A stretch of 7,594 bases of DNA from Crocinitomicaceae bacterium (lineage in GTDB: Bacteria > Bacteroidota > Bacteroidia > Flavobacteriales_D > Crocinitomicaceae): NCBI GenBank assembly GCA_013215515.1, contig JABSPC010000595.1, positions 1 to 7,594 on the forward strand, given 5' to 3'. The notes beneath the pieces were generated by a model. It saw only the letters and a program-made list of their open reading frames with translations, made no database searches and was not told the DNA's origin. This document shows positions 1-7,093 of this stretch, in pieces. The translations under genes were made by a program, and so were the position numbers. The stretch's first letter is position 1. Every line of letters begins with the position of its first letter.

Positions 1-483
1 CCCAGCAACAATTGAGAAATCAGGATAATCGCCTTTAAGCATTGAATAAGCGGATACCAAACACCCTTTTCCAATTGTCGTTCCGGGCATGATCGTTACA
101 TGAGGTCCAATGAAGCTATACTTCCCTATACTCACTTTTCCTTTAACATAGCCAATTGGATCTTTCACTTGACGGTATGCATCTCCATAAAGACGAATCG
201 AAACATGACTGCTATGTGTTAATATTGATATGTAATTCGTGATTTGGCATCCTTCTTCAATTTTGACTCCGTTGCTCGCTTCAATAAAATTGTATTGACC
301 AATAAAAACGTTATCGGAAAGTTTCAGATTCTCCTTACCTACGAATGTTGTAGAACTTCCAACGCGTGTGTCAGCTAACAGAACACCATCTTGATTATAA
401 CCATAGATCATTTCGGGTGAAGCATTTTTTAATGTCTTCATCTTTCTCTTGTTCTTGAAGTGATTTGCGATTTTACCGAACAT
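1..483 (-). CDS. Hexapeptide-repeat acyltransferase, C-terminus cut by window edge
   Basis: The frame stays open from an ATG at 483 to the left edge (161 codons, no stop), so the 3' end is missing. From about residue 45 the protein has the spaced Ile/Val-Gly pattern of a left-handed beta-helix (FIGQYNFIE, VSIGKYSFIGP, TTIGKGCLVSA) and ends in GDYPDFSIVAG, the usual run-up to the NPAK segment of LacA/WbbJ-type acetyltransferases. The THSSH stretch near residue 90 probably carries the catalytic histidine. Such enzymes acetylate sugars or glycan precursors in the cytoplasm. The start overlaps the flippase stop by 11 bp, which suggests translational coupling; an alternative in-frame ATG lies at 441. 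Beside a flippase, a role in O-antigen or exopolysaccharide modification is the natural inference. The acceptor is unknown. Confidence 0.85.
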   Translation of the reverse strand, partial: MFGKIANHFKNKRKMKTLKNASPEMIYGYNQDGVLLADTRVGSSTTFVGKENLKLSDNVFIGQYNFIEASNGVKIEEGCQITNYISILTHSSHVSIRLYGDAYRQVKDPIGYVKGKVSIGKYSFIGPHVTIMPGTTIGKGCLVSAYSMLKGDYPDFSIVAG

Positions 484-1738
484 CTGCTTTTTTTGCGTAT
501 TGTAAATATTTAAATATAACTAAAACAAAATAAGCTGATTGCGACAAGCTTAAGATCCAAAGCGTTTGTTCAATGGATGCGTTGTAAAAGTATGGTGGAA
601 TCGATGCTGCGCCAATCATCATTGATGTTCCGAGAATAGCGAAACCGAAAAATTCGCGCTGACGACCAATTACTGTTGGTAAAGATGAAATCGGTGAAGC
701 GATGAAAATCATCATAAACCAAGGCGCCATAATCTCCGAAAAGGTCCCTGCTCCTCTCCATTTATCACTAAATACAAATGCGAAAATGTCACCTCCATAA
801 AAGAAGATAACCGTAAATGGTGTTATTGATAATAGAAACAGGGTCAACATTGTTTTTCGAATGAAAGGAGATATAGGCTTATCAGCATTAAACATCTCAG
901 CACATTTCTGTAAAAACACTGGACCGATTGCCGTTCCTATAAAAATCAATGGCAAACGAAGCATTCTAAAAGAATGATCGTACAGTCCATATGAGTGTTT
1001 GCTGTAAAAATGCCAAATCAAAGCCGTTATCATAAGAACTTTTCCAACATCCAAAATTACATGAGGCATGTTAATCTTAGGAAACTCAATGTATTGTTTT
1101 GCTAGCACAAAATTCCTTGGAGAACCAGATTGTATTTCATACTCTGACTGACCTTTAAAGAAGTTCTTAACGAACCAAATATTTCCAAATACCAGTCCTG
1201 TAAGAGCACCTATAACCAACCCCATGTAGCCCATCCCAATAAAACCAAGACTGACTTTTACCAAATTTGAACTAATTGAAGTTGCAATCTTTGAATAACT
1301 GAGGTGTTTAAAAAATTTAAAGCGGATTGCCCAATATGTGCCCGTATTTGACGAAGCCGTTAAAAATATAGCTATCGGAATAAGCGAGTAGTAAAGGAAA
1401 TCTAAATTAGCTCCTTTAGTAAAAAGGGGATACAGTAGAATTAAAAATGAAAGTACTGTTACGATGATTGTAATCCTCAGAGTAACATGATACAATCGGA
1501 AAGCATGAACGTTAGATTTAACAACGGGCAGGGTTAATTCATATCTAGCCGTTGCAAAGGCGGCTCCAACCGCAACTAAATTGAGTAAGAGTCCCAGTTC
1601 TGCACCTTCTGAAGGATCGTAATAGCGCGTTATTATAGGTGCAAAAAGATATCCCAACATCTGAGCAGCCATTGTCCCCGTCATAAGGACAGCAACTGAC
1701 TTGATAAAATCAGACTTGAAATTTATCTTTTTAATCAT
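473..1738 (-). CDS. Polysaccharide flippase (Wzx-like, MOP superfamily)
   Basis: This 421-residue, strongly hydrophobic protein has about 11-12 probable membrane segments, for example residues 13-36, 47-63, 88-106, 115-135, 169-190, 226-244, 260-276, 296-314, 335-356, 363-384 and 391-411. Known family features are the N-terminal AAQMLGYLFAPIITRYYDP segment, the FPKINMPH loop near 219-226, and the DKWRGAG...APWF...SPIS stretch at 325-351; these are typical of oligosaccharide translocases. Family members flip undecaprenyl-linked repeat units across the inner membrane. It starts 30 nt after the RNase Y stop with no convincing terminator between, and its last codons overlap the acyltransferase start. 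It is therefore probably transcribed with both. The substrate cannot be inferred, and no polymerase or glycosyltransferase is visible here. Confidence 0.88.
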   Translation of the reverse strand: MIKKINFKSDFIKSVAVLMTGTMAAQMLGYLFAPIITRYYDPSEGAELGLLLNLVAVGAAFATARYELTLPVVKSNVHAFRLYHVTLRITIIVTVLSFLILLYPLFTKGANLDFLYYSLIPIAIFLTASSNTGTYWAIRFKFFKHLSYSKIATSISSNLVKVSLGFIGMGYMGLVIGALTGLVFGNIWFVKNFFKGQSEYEIQSGSPRNFVLAKQYIEFPKINMPHVILDVGKVLMITALIWHFYSKHSYGLYDHSFRMLRLPLIFIGTAIGPVFLQKCAEMFNADKPISPFIRKTMLTLFLLSITPFTVIFFYGGDIFAFVFSDKWRGAGTFSEIMAPWFMMIFIASPISSLPTVIGRQREFFGFAILGTSMMIGAASIPPYFYNASIEQTLWILSLSQSAYFVLVIFKYLQYAKKADVR

Positions 1739-1768
1739 TTATTCAGCTATTCATCAGCCGAGAAGTGC

Positions 1769-3301
1769 TTATTTCGCGTAATTCACAGATCGTTTCTCAC
1801 GGATCAAAGTTACCTTGACCTGTCCAGGGTAAGTCATTTCCGTTTGAATACGTTGAGAGATTTCAAATGATAACTCGTCTGCTTTAGCATCTGAAATTTT
1901 ATCACTTTCAACCAAAACTCTCAACTCTCTACCTGCTTGAATTGCGTATGCAGTATTTACTCCATCGTAAGCCAATGCTAATCCTTCAAGATCTTTTATT
2001 CTCTTGATGTATGATTCAACGATTTCTCTACGAGCACCAGGACGCGCACCAGAAACAGCATCACATACTTGAACAATCGGAGAAATCAAAGTTGTCATTT
2101 CAATTTCATCGTGGTGAGCTCCAATTGCATTACAAACGTCTGGTTTCTCTCCGTATTTTTCAGCCATGTTCATTCCAAGAATCGCGTGTGGCAATTCTGG
2201 GTTATCATCTGGCACTTTTCCAATATCGTGTAACAATCCCGCTCTTTTAGCCACCTTAACGTTTAAGCCAAGTTCCGCTGCCATTGTTGCACATAAGTTA
2301 GCTACCTCACGACTGTGCTGTAATAAGTTCTGTCCATAAGATGATCTGTATTTCATTCGACCAATCATACGAACCAATTCAGCGTGTAATCCGTGAATTC
2401 CTAAATCAATACATGTTCTTTTTCCTGTCTCAGTGATTTCTTCATCCAATTGTTTTTTCGTCTTAGCGACTACTTCTTCAATTCTAGCAGGGTGAATTCT
2501 ACCATCAGAAACCAATTGATGCAAAGCCAAACGTGCAATCTCACGACGAATAGGATCGAAACAAGAAAGGATAATTGCTTCTGGTGTATCATCAACCACA
2601 ATCTCTACTCCAGTAGCAGCTTCCAAGGCACGAATATTACGTCCTTCACGACCAATGATTCTACCTTTAACTTCGTCTGATTCAATATTGAAAACAGAAA
2701 CTGAATTCTCAATTGCTTGTTCCGTTGCAACACGTTGGATCGTTTGAATAACAATCTTTCGAGCTTCTCGGTTTGCATTCATTTTAGCTTCTGCCGTAAT
2801 CTCATTGATATGAGCCATAGCATTCGTTCTGGCCTCATCTTTCAATGATTCAATCAAACTAGCTTTAGCATCCTCTGCAGACATCCCACTTACCTTAGAA
2901 AGCTCTACAACAATCTTTTGGTGTTCTTTGTCTAGCTCATTCTGCTTAATTTCATTTCCTTTAATCTTAGCATCAAGAACGGCTTTATTCTTCTCCATTC
3001 CCTTGTCCTTTCTGTTCGCATCTTCTAATTTCTGCGTTAAAGACTTTTCTTTGCTTTTAATTCGATCTTCAGCGGATTGCAATTTGCGTTCTCTATCCTT
3101 TATCTTTCCTTCGTGATCCTCTTTCAACTTCAAGAATCTCTCTTTCGCTTGAAGAATCTTATCTTTTTTAAGTGTTTCGCCTTCTTTCTCAGCGTCCTTA
3201 AGTATTTTTTCTTTTCTCTTTTTGAGAAGTACAGATTGAACACCAACGGCTATTACTACACCTCCGGCTGCTCCCCCTGCCAATCCTATAATTAAACTCA
3301 T
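1769..3301 (-). CDS. rny: Ribonuclease Y
   Basis: RNase Y is a membrane-anchored endoribonuclease that starts mRNA decay. All family parts are present over 510 residues, close to the usual length of about 520. They are a Gly/Ala-rich N-terminal membrane helix (about 3-26), a long Lys/Glu-rich coiled coil (about 27-195), a KH RNA-binding domain with [10 protein letters not shown] at 213-222, and an HD domain with metal-ligand candidates H329, H358-D359 (HDIGK), H396-H397 and D414. The C-terminus matches the family ([14 protein letters not shown]). I chose the ATG at 3301, giving [11 protein letters not shown] longer frame from 3340 would add 13 residues encoded by the hairpin and T-tract just upstream, and these resemble no family N-terminus. 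It lies downstream of zapA and upstream of the flippase. Identification is firm; the start is probable. Confidence 0.97.
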   Translation of the reverse strand: MSLIIGLAGGAAGGVVIAVGVQSVLLKKRKEKILKDAEKEGETLKKDKILQAKERFLKLKEDHEGKIKDRERKLQSAEDRIKSKEKSLTQKLEDANRKDKGMEKNKAVLDAKIKGNEIKQNELDKEHQKIVVELSKVSGMSAEDAKASLIESLKDEARTNAMAHINEITAEAKMNANREARKIVIQTIQRVATEQAIENSVSVFNIESDEVKGRIIGREGRNIRALEAATGVEIVVDDTPEAIILSCFDPIRREIARLALHQLVSDGRIHPARIEEVVAKTKKQLDEEITETGKRTCIDLGIHGLHAELVRMIGRMKYRSSYGQNLLQHSREVANLCATMAAELGLNVKVAKRAGLLHDIGKVPDDNPELPHAILGMNMAEKYGEKPDVCNAIGAHHDEIEMTTLISPIVQVCDAVSGARPGARREIVESYIKRIKDLEGLALAYDGVNTAYAIQAGRELRVLVESDKISDAKADELSFEISQRIQTEMTYPGQVKVTLIREKRSVNYAK

Positions 3302-3317
3302 AGTTACTTTTTTAAAT

Positions 3318-3362
3318 AAAAAAACCCACCTCACTTGCATTCACTTGAATGAAATGGATGGG
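3318..3362 (-). terminator. Hairpin with U-tract between zapA and rny
   Basis: Read on the minus strand, CCCATC-CATTT-CATTC, an AAGT loop, then GAATG-c-AAGTG-a-GGTGGG form a 16-bp stem (two G-U pairs) with two single-base bulges. It is followed directly by seven Ts and then ATTT. This is the form of a Rho-independent terminator for transcripts leaving zapA. It ends about 16 nt before the rny start, leaving almost no room for a separate rny promoter. It may therefore act as a partial terminator, attenuator or processing hairpin in the rny leader. There is no T-tract on the plus-strand side, so it is one-directional. Confidence 0.75.
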
Positions 3363-3387
3363 AAAAATAATGCGTAAAGTATGTTAA

Positions 3388-3675
3388 CTAGGCGTCTAAA
3401 TCATTCAATAAATCCTCCAGTTTTTTCTGGATATCATCTAATTCTTTCGAATTCTTATTATCAGTAGCTTTCTTACCATCTGACTTCGAAGCCAATTGTA
3501 ATGCAGTCATTGCTAACAAATCTTGCATATCCTTAACTGCATAATTATCCTGAAGCAATTTAATTGCTTTGTTAATGTCTTCGGCAGCTTTCAACACTTT
3601 GTCCTGTTCGTCTTCACTAACAGAAAGTGGATATGTTCTACCGGCAACAACAACCTTTACGGATAATTTTGCCAT
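3388..3675 (-). CDS. zapA: Cell division protein ZapA
   Basis: This 95-residue protein has the ZapA layout: an N-terminal beta-strand region (KLSVKVVVAGRTYPLSVS, residues 3-20), then a long helix starting EDEQDKVLKAAEDINKAI and continuing through LLAMTALQLASK, and a charged C-terminal tail ending in a second short coiled-coil segment (DDIQKKLEDLLNDLDA). ZapA binds FtsZ in the cytoplasm and cross-links filaments at the Z-ring. Its start is 3 nt after the stop of the upstream coiled-coil gene, so the two are almost certainly cotranslated. The ATG at 3675 gives the family-typical N-terminus. A hairpin terminator follows 25 bp after the stop. Placement beside rny is, from memory, common in Bacteroidetes and supports the call. 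Confidence 0.92.
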   Translation of the reverse strand: MAKLSVKVVVAGRTYPLSVSEDEQDKVLKAAEDINKAIKLLQDNYAVKDMQDLLAMTALQLASKSDGKKATDNKNSKELDDIQKKLEDLLNDLDA

Positions 3676-3678
3676 ACT

Positions 3679-3987
3679 TTATTTCTTTAACTGCTCGATG
3701 CAGTATTCTATTTCCTTCACCAATTCATCAATTTGTCCTTGAGAAACTTCATTCCCTTCAGAACCTGTGATGCTTTGCTCTTTCGCCGCTTTAAGGCCAT
3801 CATTCAAATCAGTTATTTTATTGTTCAATTCATCAACCTTTCCATCTCTCGATGACACTTCTTGTTTCAGGGTATGAATTTCTTGCGTAAGCTCTTCGTT
3901 CTTAGCTTTTTCAGACGCAACCTGATCCTTCAAAAGAATAGACTTCTCTCGAATGGTATCAACTAACTGAGTAATGCGATCTGACAT
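3679..3987 (-). CDS. Small coiled-coil protein, ZapB-like
   Basis: The 102-residue protein is almost entirely predicted coiled coil: leucine/isoleucine residues recur in heptad-like spacing through KSILLKDQVASEKAKNEELT and onward to about residue 70, with abundant Glu, Lys and Gln and no proline. A short Ser/Gly-rich break at about 73-83 precedes a final helix (IDELVKEIEYCIEQLKK). There is no signal peptide, so it is cytoplasmic. It is the first gene after a good promoter and sits 3 nt ahead of zapA. By analogy with gammaproteobacterial ZapB, a coiled-coil ZapA partner at the Z-ring, it is a candidate ZapA partner. That rests on position and shape rather than on a recognised sequence motif, so no symbol is given. 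Confidence 0.8.
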   Translation of the reverse strand: MSDRITQLVDTIREKSILLKDQVASEKAKNEELTQEIHTLKQEVSSRDGKVDELNNKITDLNDGLKAAKEQSITGSEGNEVSQGQIDELVKEIEYCIEQLKK

Positions 3988-4004
3988 TTAAAACGGTTTA
4001 AATA

Positions 4005-4034
4005 CAAAAATAGCATAGTAATACACACCGACAA
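4005..4034 (-). promoter_or_regulatory. Bacteroidetes-type promoter for the zapB-like/zapA operon
   Basis: On the minus strand a TTG (-33 element, 4034-4032) is followed after 19 nt by TATTTTTG (4012-4005). This is a full match to the Bacteroidetes -7 consensus TAnnTTTG with normal spacing. The start codon at 3987 is 17 nt beyond the -7 element, so the leader would be only about 10-14 nt. Confidence 0.7.
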
Positions 4035-4051
4035 GATTTTTAGCTCGATTG

Positions 4052-4081
4052 TTGCTGTTATTTATTAATAATCTATTTTTG
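4052..4081 (+). promoter_or_regulatory. Bacteroidetes-type promoter for the M23 peptidase gene
   Basis: TTG at 4052-4054 is followed after 19 nt by TATTTTTG at 4074-4081, again a full match to TAnnTTTG. Only 5 nt separate this element from the ATG at 4087. Transcription should start at or within a few bases of the start codon, which gives a leaderless or nearly leaderless mRNA. A second TTG directly upstream (4049-4051) gives an alternative spacing of 22. The -7 sequence and spacing are identical to those of the divergent promoter. Confidence 0.7.
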
Positions 4082-4086
4082 ATAAA

Positions 4087-5778
4087 ATGAAACAACTCCT
4101 CGTATTCTTAATTATTCTTATTGGCTGCCAATTGTCCATATTCGCTCAATCAGAAGGCGATCAAGGCTATCATTCACCATTAGGAATCCCTTTGGTCCTA
4201 GCTTCAAATTTTGGAGAACTAAGACCGAATCATTTTCACATGGGATTGGATTTTAAAACAAATTCAAAAATCGGTTATAAACTGTATTCAATCGCTGATG
4301 GATTCGTTTCCCGAGTCAAAGTTTCGCCATATGGCTATGGTCATGTTATCTATATAGATCACCCAAATGGGATCACAAGTGTTTACGGACACTGCAGCGA
4401 ATTTAAAGGAGAGATTGATTCAATAGTCCGAGCGACTCAAGAGGCAGAACAAAACTTTGAAATTGAAGTATTTCCTAGCAAAGGAGTTATCAAAGTAACA
4501 AAAGGGCAAGTTATCGGGCTGTCTGGTAATACTGGAGGTTCTACAGGTCCACATCTTCATTTTGAAGTTAGAGATACAGAAACCGAGCATGCATTGAATC
4601 CTTTGGTTTTTGGGTTTGATCTTCCAGATTCAAAGGCTCCGATCATTCGAGGAGTAAAAATTTACGGGCTAACAAAAGATGGCTATCGATATCCAAACAA
4701 AGCAGTTGTAAGAACAGCGATTAAAGGAAAGTCTAATTATTCTATTAGTTCCAATCAAATCAATATTCCAGCAAATTATTGTTCCACAAGTGGTGGAATT
4801 GGAATAGCTGTGGATGCCATTGATAAACTAGATGGAGCAGGAAACAATTGCGGATTGTATGGTAGTTTTCTAATTGTGAATGGAGATACAATTTTCGGAC
4901 AAAAAACAGACAGAGTTCCATTTGAATCTTCACGCTACGTCAATTCACACAAGGATTATGAAGCGTATCAAACTCAAAGTAAAAAATACCACAAGTGTTT
5001 TAGAACAAGAGAAAACGACTTGCCAATTTACATCAATGGAGAATTGGGAATAATTAATGCGAAACCGGGTCAAAAATTTCTAATAACGTATATTGCTTAT
5101 GATCCAAAAGGCAATTCGTCCGAATTGAAATTCACGATTAATATTTTGGAAGGAGAAATAAATAAAGAGGATTCGATAGTTGTCAGCGACGATCATTTAC
5201 ACCCAAATGAAACATATTTATACGAGAGCGATACTAGACAATTAGAATTTGGTCTCGCAACTGTTTACGAGCCTATATCACTTGAAAAAGATCGACTAGA
5301 TAATTATATTGCTAAGCCGAAAACTCCTGTAAATAGAGCATATCGCATCAAAATAAAAAATGATGAGGAAGAAGATGGAAAACATTACATTGAAGTCGTC
5401 ACCAATAAAAACAGACGCCGCACTCTTGATGTGATTTACGAAGATGGATGGGCAATTGCGGAGAGTAAATACTTTGGGACTTATTCTTTAAAAAGAGATG
5501 AAGTTGCACCAATTATTACTCCTGTTTCTATTTTACAAAGTTCGACTTCAACAAGTAAAACAAGTCTCATATGGAAAATCAGCGATGCCAAAAGTGGTAT
5601 TGAAGATTACGACCTTTTCATCGATGGGAAATGGTATCTATTGAAATATGATTACAAAGCCAGAACAATCAAATTTGACAGACCGTCTAGTTTTAAAGGC
5701 AAAAAAGAACTCGTTTTAAAAGTCCAAGACTCTTGCGGAAATGTAAAGGAATGGAAAACTGAAATTAATTTTCTATAA
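4087..5778 (+). CDS. Secreted M23 (LytM-type) metallopeptidase
   Basis: This 563-residue protein begins with a signal peptide, probably cut after IFA at residue 20. LIGC at 11-14 also resembles a lipobox, but the hydrophobic core continues past it. The M23 zinc-peptidase domain (about 30-175) has every key residue: HMGLD (H51, D55), YGH (H102) and HLHFE (H156, H158), so it should be catalytically active, unlike the degenerate EnvC type. M23 enzymes cut peptidoglycan peptide cross-links in the periplasm. Residues 180-470 are beta-rich and not assigned. The last 93 residues look like an Ig/FN3-like domain (DAKSGIEDYDLFIDGKW, VQDSCGNVKEW). It is divergent from the zapB-like/zapA genes with a matched promoter, so a role in cell separation or wall growth is a reasonable inference. 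No SD is needed or seen. Confidence 0.92.
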   Translation: MKQLLVFLIILIGCQLSIFAQSEGDQGYHSPLGIPLVLASNFGELRPNHFHMGLDFKTNSKIGYKLYSIADGFVSRVKVSPYGYGHVIYIDHPNGITSVYGHCSEFKGEIDSIVRATQEAEQNFEIEVFPSKGVIKVTKGQVIGLSGNTGGSTGPHLHFEVRDTETEHALNPLVFGFDLPDSKAPIIRGVKIYGLTKDGYRYPNKAVVRTAIKGKSNYSISSNQINIPANYCSTSGGIGIAVDAIDKLDGAGNNCGLYGSFLIVNGDTIFGQKTDRVPFESSRYVNSHKDYEAYQTQSKKYHKCFRTRENDLPIYINGELGIINAKPGQKFLITYIAYDPKGNSSELKFTINILEGEINKEDSIVVSDDHLHPNETYLYESDTRQLEFGLATVYEPISLEKDRLDNYIAKPKTPVNRAYRIKIKNDEEEDGKHYIEVVTNKNRRRTLDVIYEDGWAIAESKYFGTYSLKRDEVAPIITPVSILQSSTSTSKTSLIWKISDAKSGIEDYDLFIDGKWYLLKYDYKARTIKFDRPSSFKGKKELVLKVQDSCGNVKEWKTEINFL

Positions 5779-5785
5779 CTTCAAA

Positions 5786-6226
5786 CTAGATCTCTATCCT
5801 AATCAAAGTGATTTGGTTCAAGTATTGACCGTTCTGAGACTCCATTCTAATTGTAGAGCCGTTACAAGTAGTAACCGTCCAATCGTCACTTAACGGAGCG
5901 TATAAAGGGTCAGAAACATTATATATATTAAATACAGTTGGATCTTTACTTATATCCATATCCCAATTCGCCACTGGTGTTATCGCAGGAAGAGAGGAGA
6001 TACCATTTGTTTCTCCGAAGTCCAAAGTCACCGAGGCATAAACAGCTTCAATATTTTGATCTTGAAAAACAAAAATTGAAATTTTCCATGAATCCTTAAC
6101 GATAATACGCTCAACCTTGTTCGGAGTAACTCTCTTCTCACAAGAGCTAAGTCCAACAATTAAAAATGCCCCTAGGATTAAACTTAGAGCAAAAGATTTT
6201 GGTGTATAAATTCCTGTTGTAGCCAT
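5786..6226 (-). CDS. Lipoprotein, lipocalin-like domain
   Basis: The 146-residue protein has a type II signal peptide: hydrophobic residues 11-25, then the lipobox LSSC with the lipidated Cys at 29. The mature part is short and beta-rich. The pattern DSWKISIFVFQDQN, VTLDFGETNG, NWDMD and PLSDDWTV, ending in a hydrophobic ITLIRI strand, resembles small Bacteroidetes lipoproteins with a lipocalin-like barrel, but this is a pattern match from memory and no function follows from it. It should sit on the inner or outer membrane facing the periplasm, or the surface. It ends 7 bp from the convergent M23 stop and starts 54 bp after the DUF3467 gene; I see no clear promoter of its own, so it may be read through from that gene. 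Confidence 0.8.
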   Translation of the reverse strand: MATTGIYTPKSFALSLILGAFLIVGLSSCEKRVTPNKVERIIVKDSWKISIFVFQDQNIEAVYASVTLDFGETNGISSLPAITPVANWDMDISKDPTVFNIYNVSDPLYAPLSDDWTVTTCNGSTIRMESQNGQYLNQITLIRIEI

Positions 6227-6280
6227 AATAATCGATTTATATAACTACTTAACGAAGAATACCCTAAATAGGTTACCAAA

Positions 6281-6592
6281 TTACGCTTGAGTAGTTGGGG
6301 TTCCGAAATTCATTGGGGGCATAGGCGGCATATTCGACGATTCAATTACACCGTGATTCTGCTCATATTTACCTACATTTTCTTTAAGCGCTTCCATTAA
6401 ACGCTTTGCATTCTGAGGAGTCATAATTACTCTAGATCTTACTTTTCCTTTAGGCACGCCTGGCATCATCTGCACGAAATCCGCAATGAATTCTGACGGT
6501 GAATGCGTAATAATAGCAAGGTTAGAATAAACTCCGTTAGCTACTTCGTCTGTAAGCTCTATATTGACTTGATTGTCCTTTTTTTCTTCCAT
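6281..6592 (-). CDS. DUF3467 family protein
   Basis: The 103-residue soluble protein matches the DUF3467 family along most of its length. It has the IELTDEVANGVYSNLAIITH segment (11-30), SPSEFIADFVQMMPGVPKGKV (31-51), SRVIMTPQNAKRLMEAL (53-69) and a KYEQNHGVI segment (75-83), followed by a variable Pro/Met-rich tail (NMPPMPPMNFG). There is no signal peptide or membrane helix, so it acts in the cytoplasm. The family has no established function that I know of. From memory, Bacteroidetes often carry it directly after rpoC; here it lies between two lipoprotein genes. Gaps of 54 and 75 bp on either side leave cotranscription open. A weak TAGCTTTA at 6604-6597 could be its -7 element but has no partner TTG. 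Confidence 0.88.
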   Translation of the reverse strand: MEEKKDNQVNIELTDEVANGVYSNLAIITHSPSEFIADFVQMMPGVPKGKVRSRVIMTPQNAKRLMEALKENVGKYEQNHGVIESSNMPPMPPMNFGTPTTQA

Positions 6593-6667
6593 ATAGTAAA
6601 GCTAATGAATCTATCTAAATTAAATAGAGGTTCACTCGACCTAATTTTTGTTTTATGAAAAATTGGA

Positions 6668-7036
6668 TTACAGATTAAGGTAAACCGTTTCTTTCGTCGT
6701 TACTTCTTGCTCAATTTTAATTATTCCATGGCTTGATTTCGAGTCCTTTTTCACTTCAATATCGAGAATAGCAACACCCGCTTGCCCAAGCTGATATTCG
6801 TCATTATAATTGAAGAAAGCCTCACCTGCAGAATTCGTCTGAGTTAAATCATCAACAGTGACAACACCTCCAGTCCCTGATCCGTACACTCTCACATCAG
6901 CATTTGCAACAGGATTGTTGTTGGCATCGCGTACTGTTATTACTGCTATGGTGTCGTCTTTCCTTCGACAACTTGTCATTGCCGTTAGGCAGATCATGAA
7001 TAATAAACTTGTAATAATTAGGCCGCGACTTTTCAT
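6668..7036 (-). CDS. Lipoprotein with Ig/CnaB-like domain
   Basis: The 122-residue protein begins MKSRG, has a hydrophobic core at 6-19 and the lipobox MTSC, with the lipidated Cys at 23. The mature part reads as one small beta-sandwich of the carboxypeptidase-regulatory/CnaB type: IAVITVRDANNNPVANADVRV, then a TNSAGEAFFNY turn and strand, and a closing TTKETVYL strand. Directly after the Cys come RRKDD. The KDD resembles the Lys-acidic-acidic surface-export signal described for Capnocytophaga lipoproteins, so exposure at the cell surface is possible. The domain is a structural or binding module rather than an enzyme. The gene lies 57 bp downstream of the truncated membrane-protein gene, on the same strand. 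I see no strong promoter; a weak inverted repeat (GATTGT/ACAATC, 7050-7070) lies upstream. Partner unknown. Confidence 0.78.
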   Translation of the reverse strand: MKSRGLIITSLLFMICLTAMTSCRRKDDTIAVITVRDANNNPVANADVRVYGSGTGGVVTVDDLTQTNSAGEAFFNYNDEYQLGQAGVAILDIEVKKDSKSSHGIIKIEQEVTTKETVYLNL

Positions 7037-7093
7037 AAAGTAGAATATTGATTGTCTAAGTAAAACAATCGAACAGCGAAATTTGTTACAGCT

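Noticed and set aside
570..761. 63-codon minus-strand frame inside the flippase gene
   Set aside because: It lies wholly within the flippase in another frame of the same strand and has no recognisable domain.
1739..1768. Terminator between rny and the flippase
   Set aside because: The 30-bp gap shows only a weak GCT/AGC pairing and no T-tract, so read-through is more likely.
2011..3295. Open frames on the plus strand opposite rny (2011-2250, 2450-2680, 2928-3116, 3077-3295)
   Set aside because: They are antisense to a firmly identified rny, have Ser/Phe/Leu-rich composition typical of reversed Lys/Glu-rich coding sequence, and resemble no family.
3362..3369. TATTTTTC on the minus strand as a separate rny promoter
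   Set aside because: It differs from TAnnTTTG at the last base, no TTG lies at 19 nt upstream, and transcription would start inside the hairpin stem.
3302..3387. 6S RNA or other structured ncRNA gene beside zapA
   Set aside because: E. coli has ssrS next to zapA, but the gap here is only 86 bp, too short for 6S RNA, and holds a single hairpin ending in a T-tract.
5764..5800. Bidirectional terminator between the convergent M23 and lipoprotein genes
   Set aside because: Only very short AT-rich complementary stretches (such as TAGA-TC-TCTA) are present, with no GC-rich stem or T-tract.
6597..6604. TAGCTTTA on the minus strand as a DUF3467 promoter
   Set aside because: It has one mismatch to the -7 consensus and no TTG at a suitable distance, so it is too weak to list.
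6858..7043. 61-codon plus-strand frame opposite the Ig-like lipoprotein
   Set aside because: The minus-strand gene has a clear signal peptide and lipobox, and this frame is its shadow.
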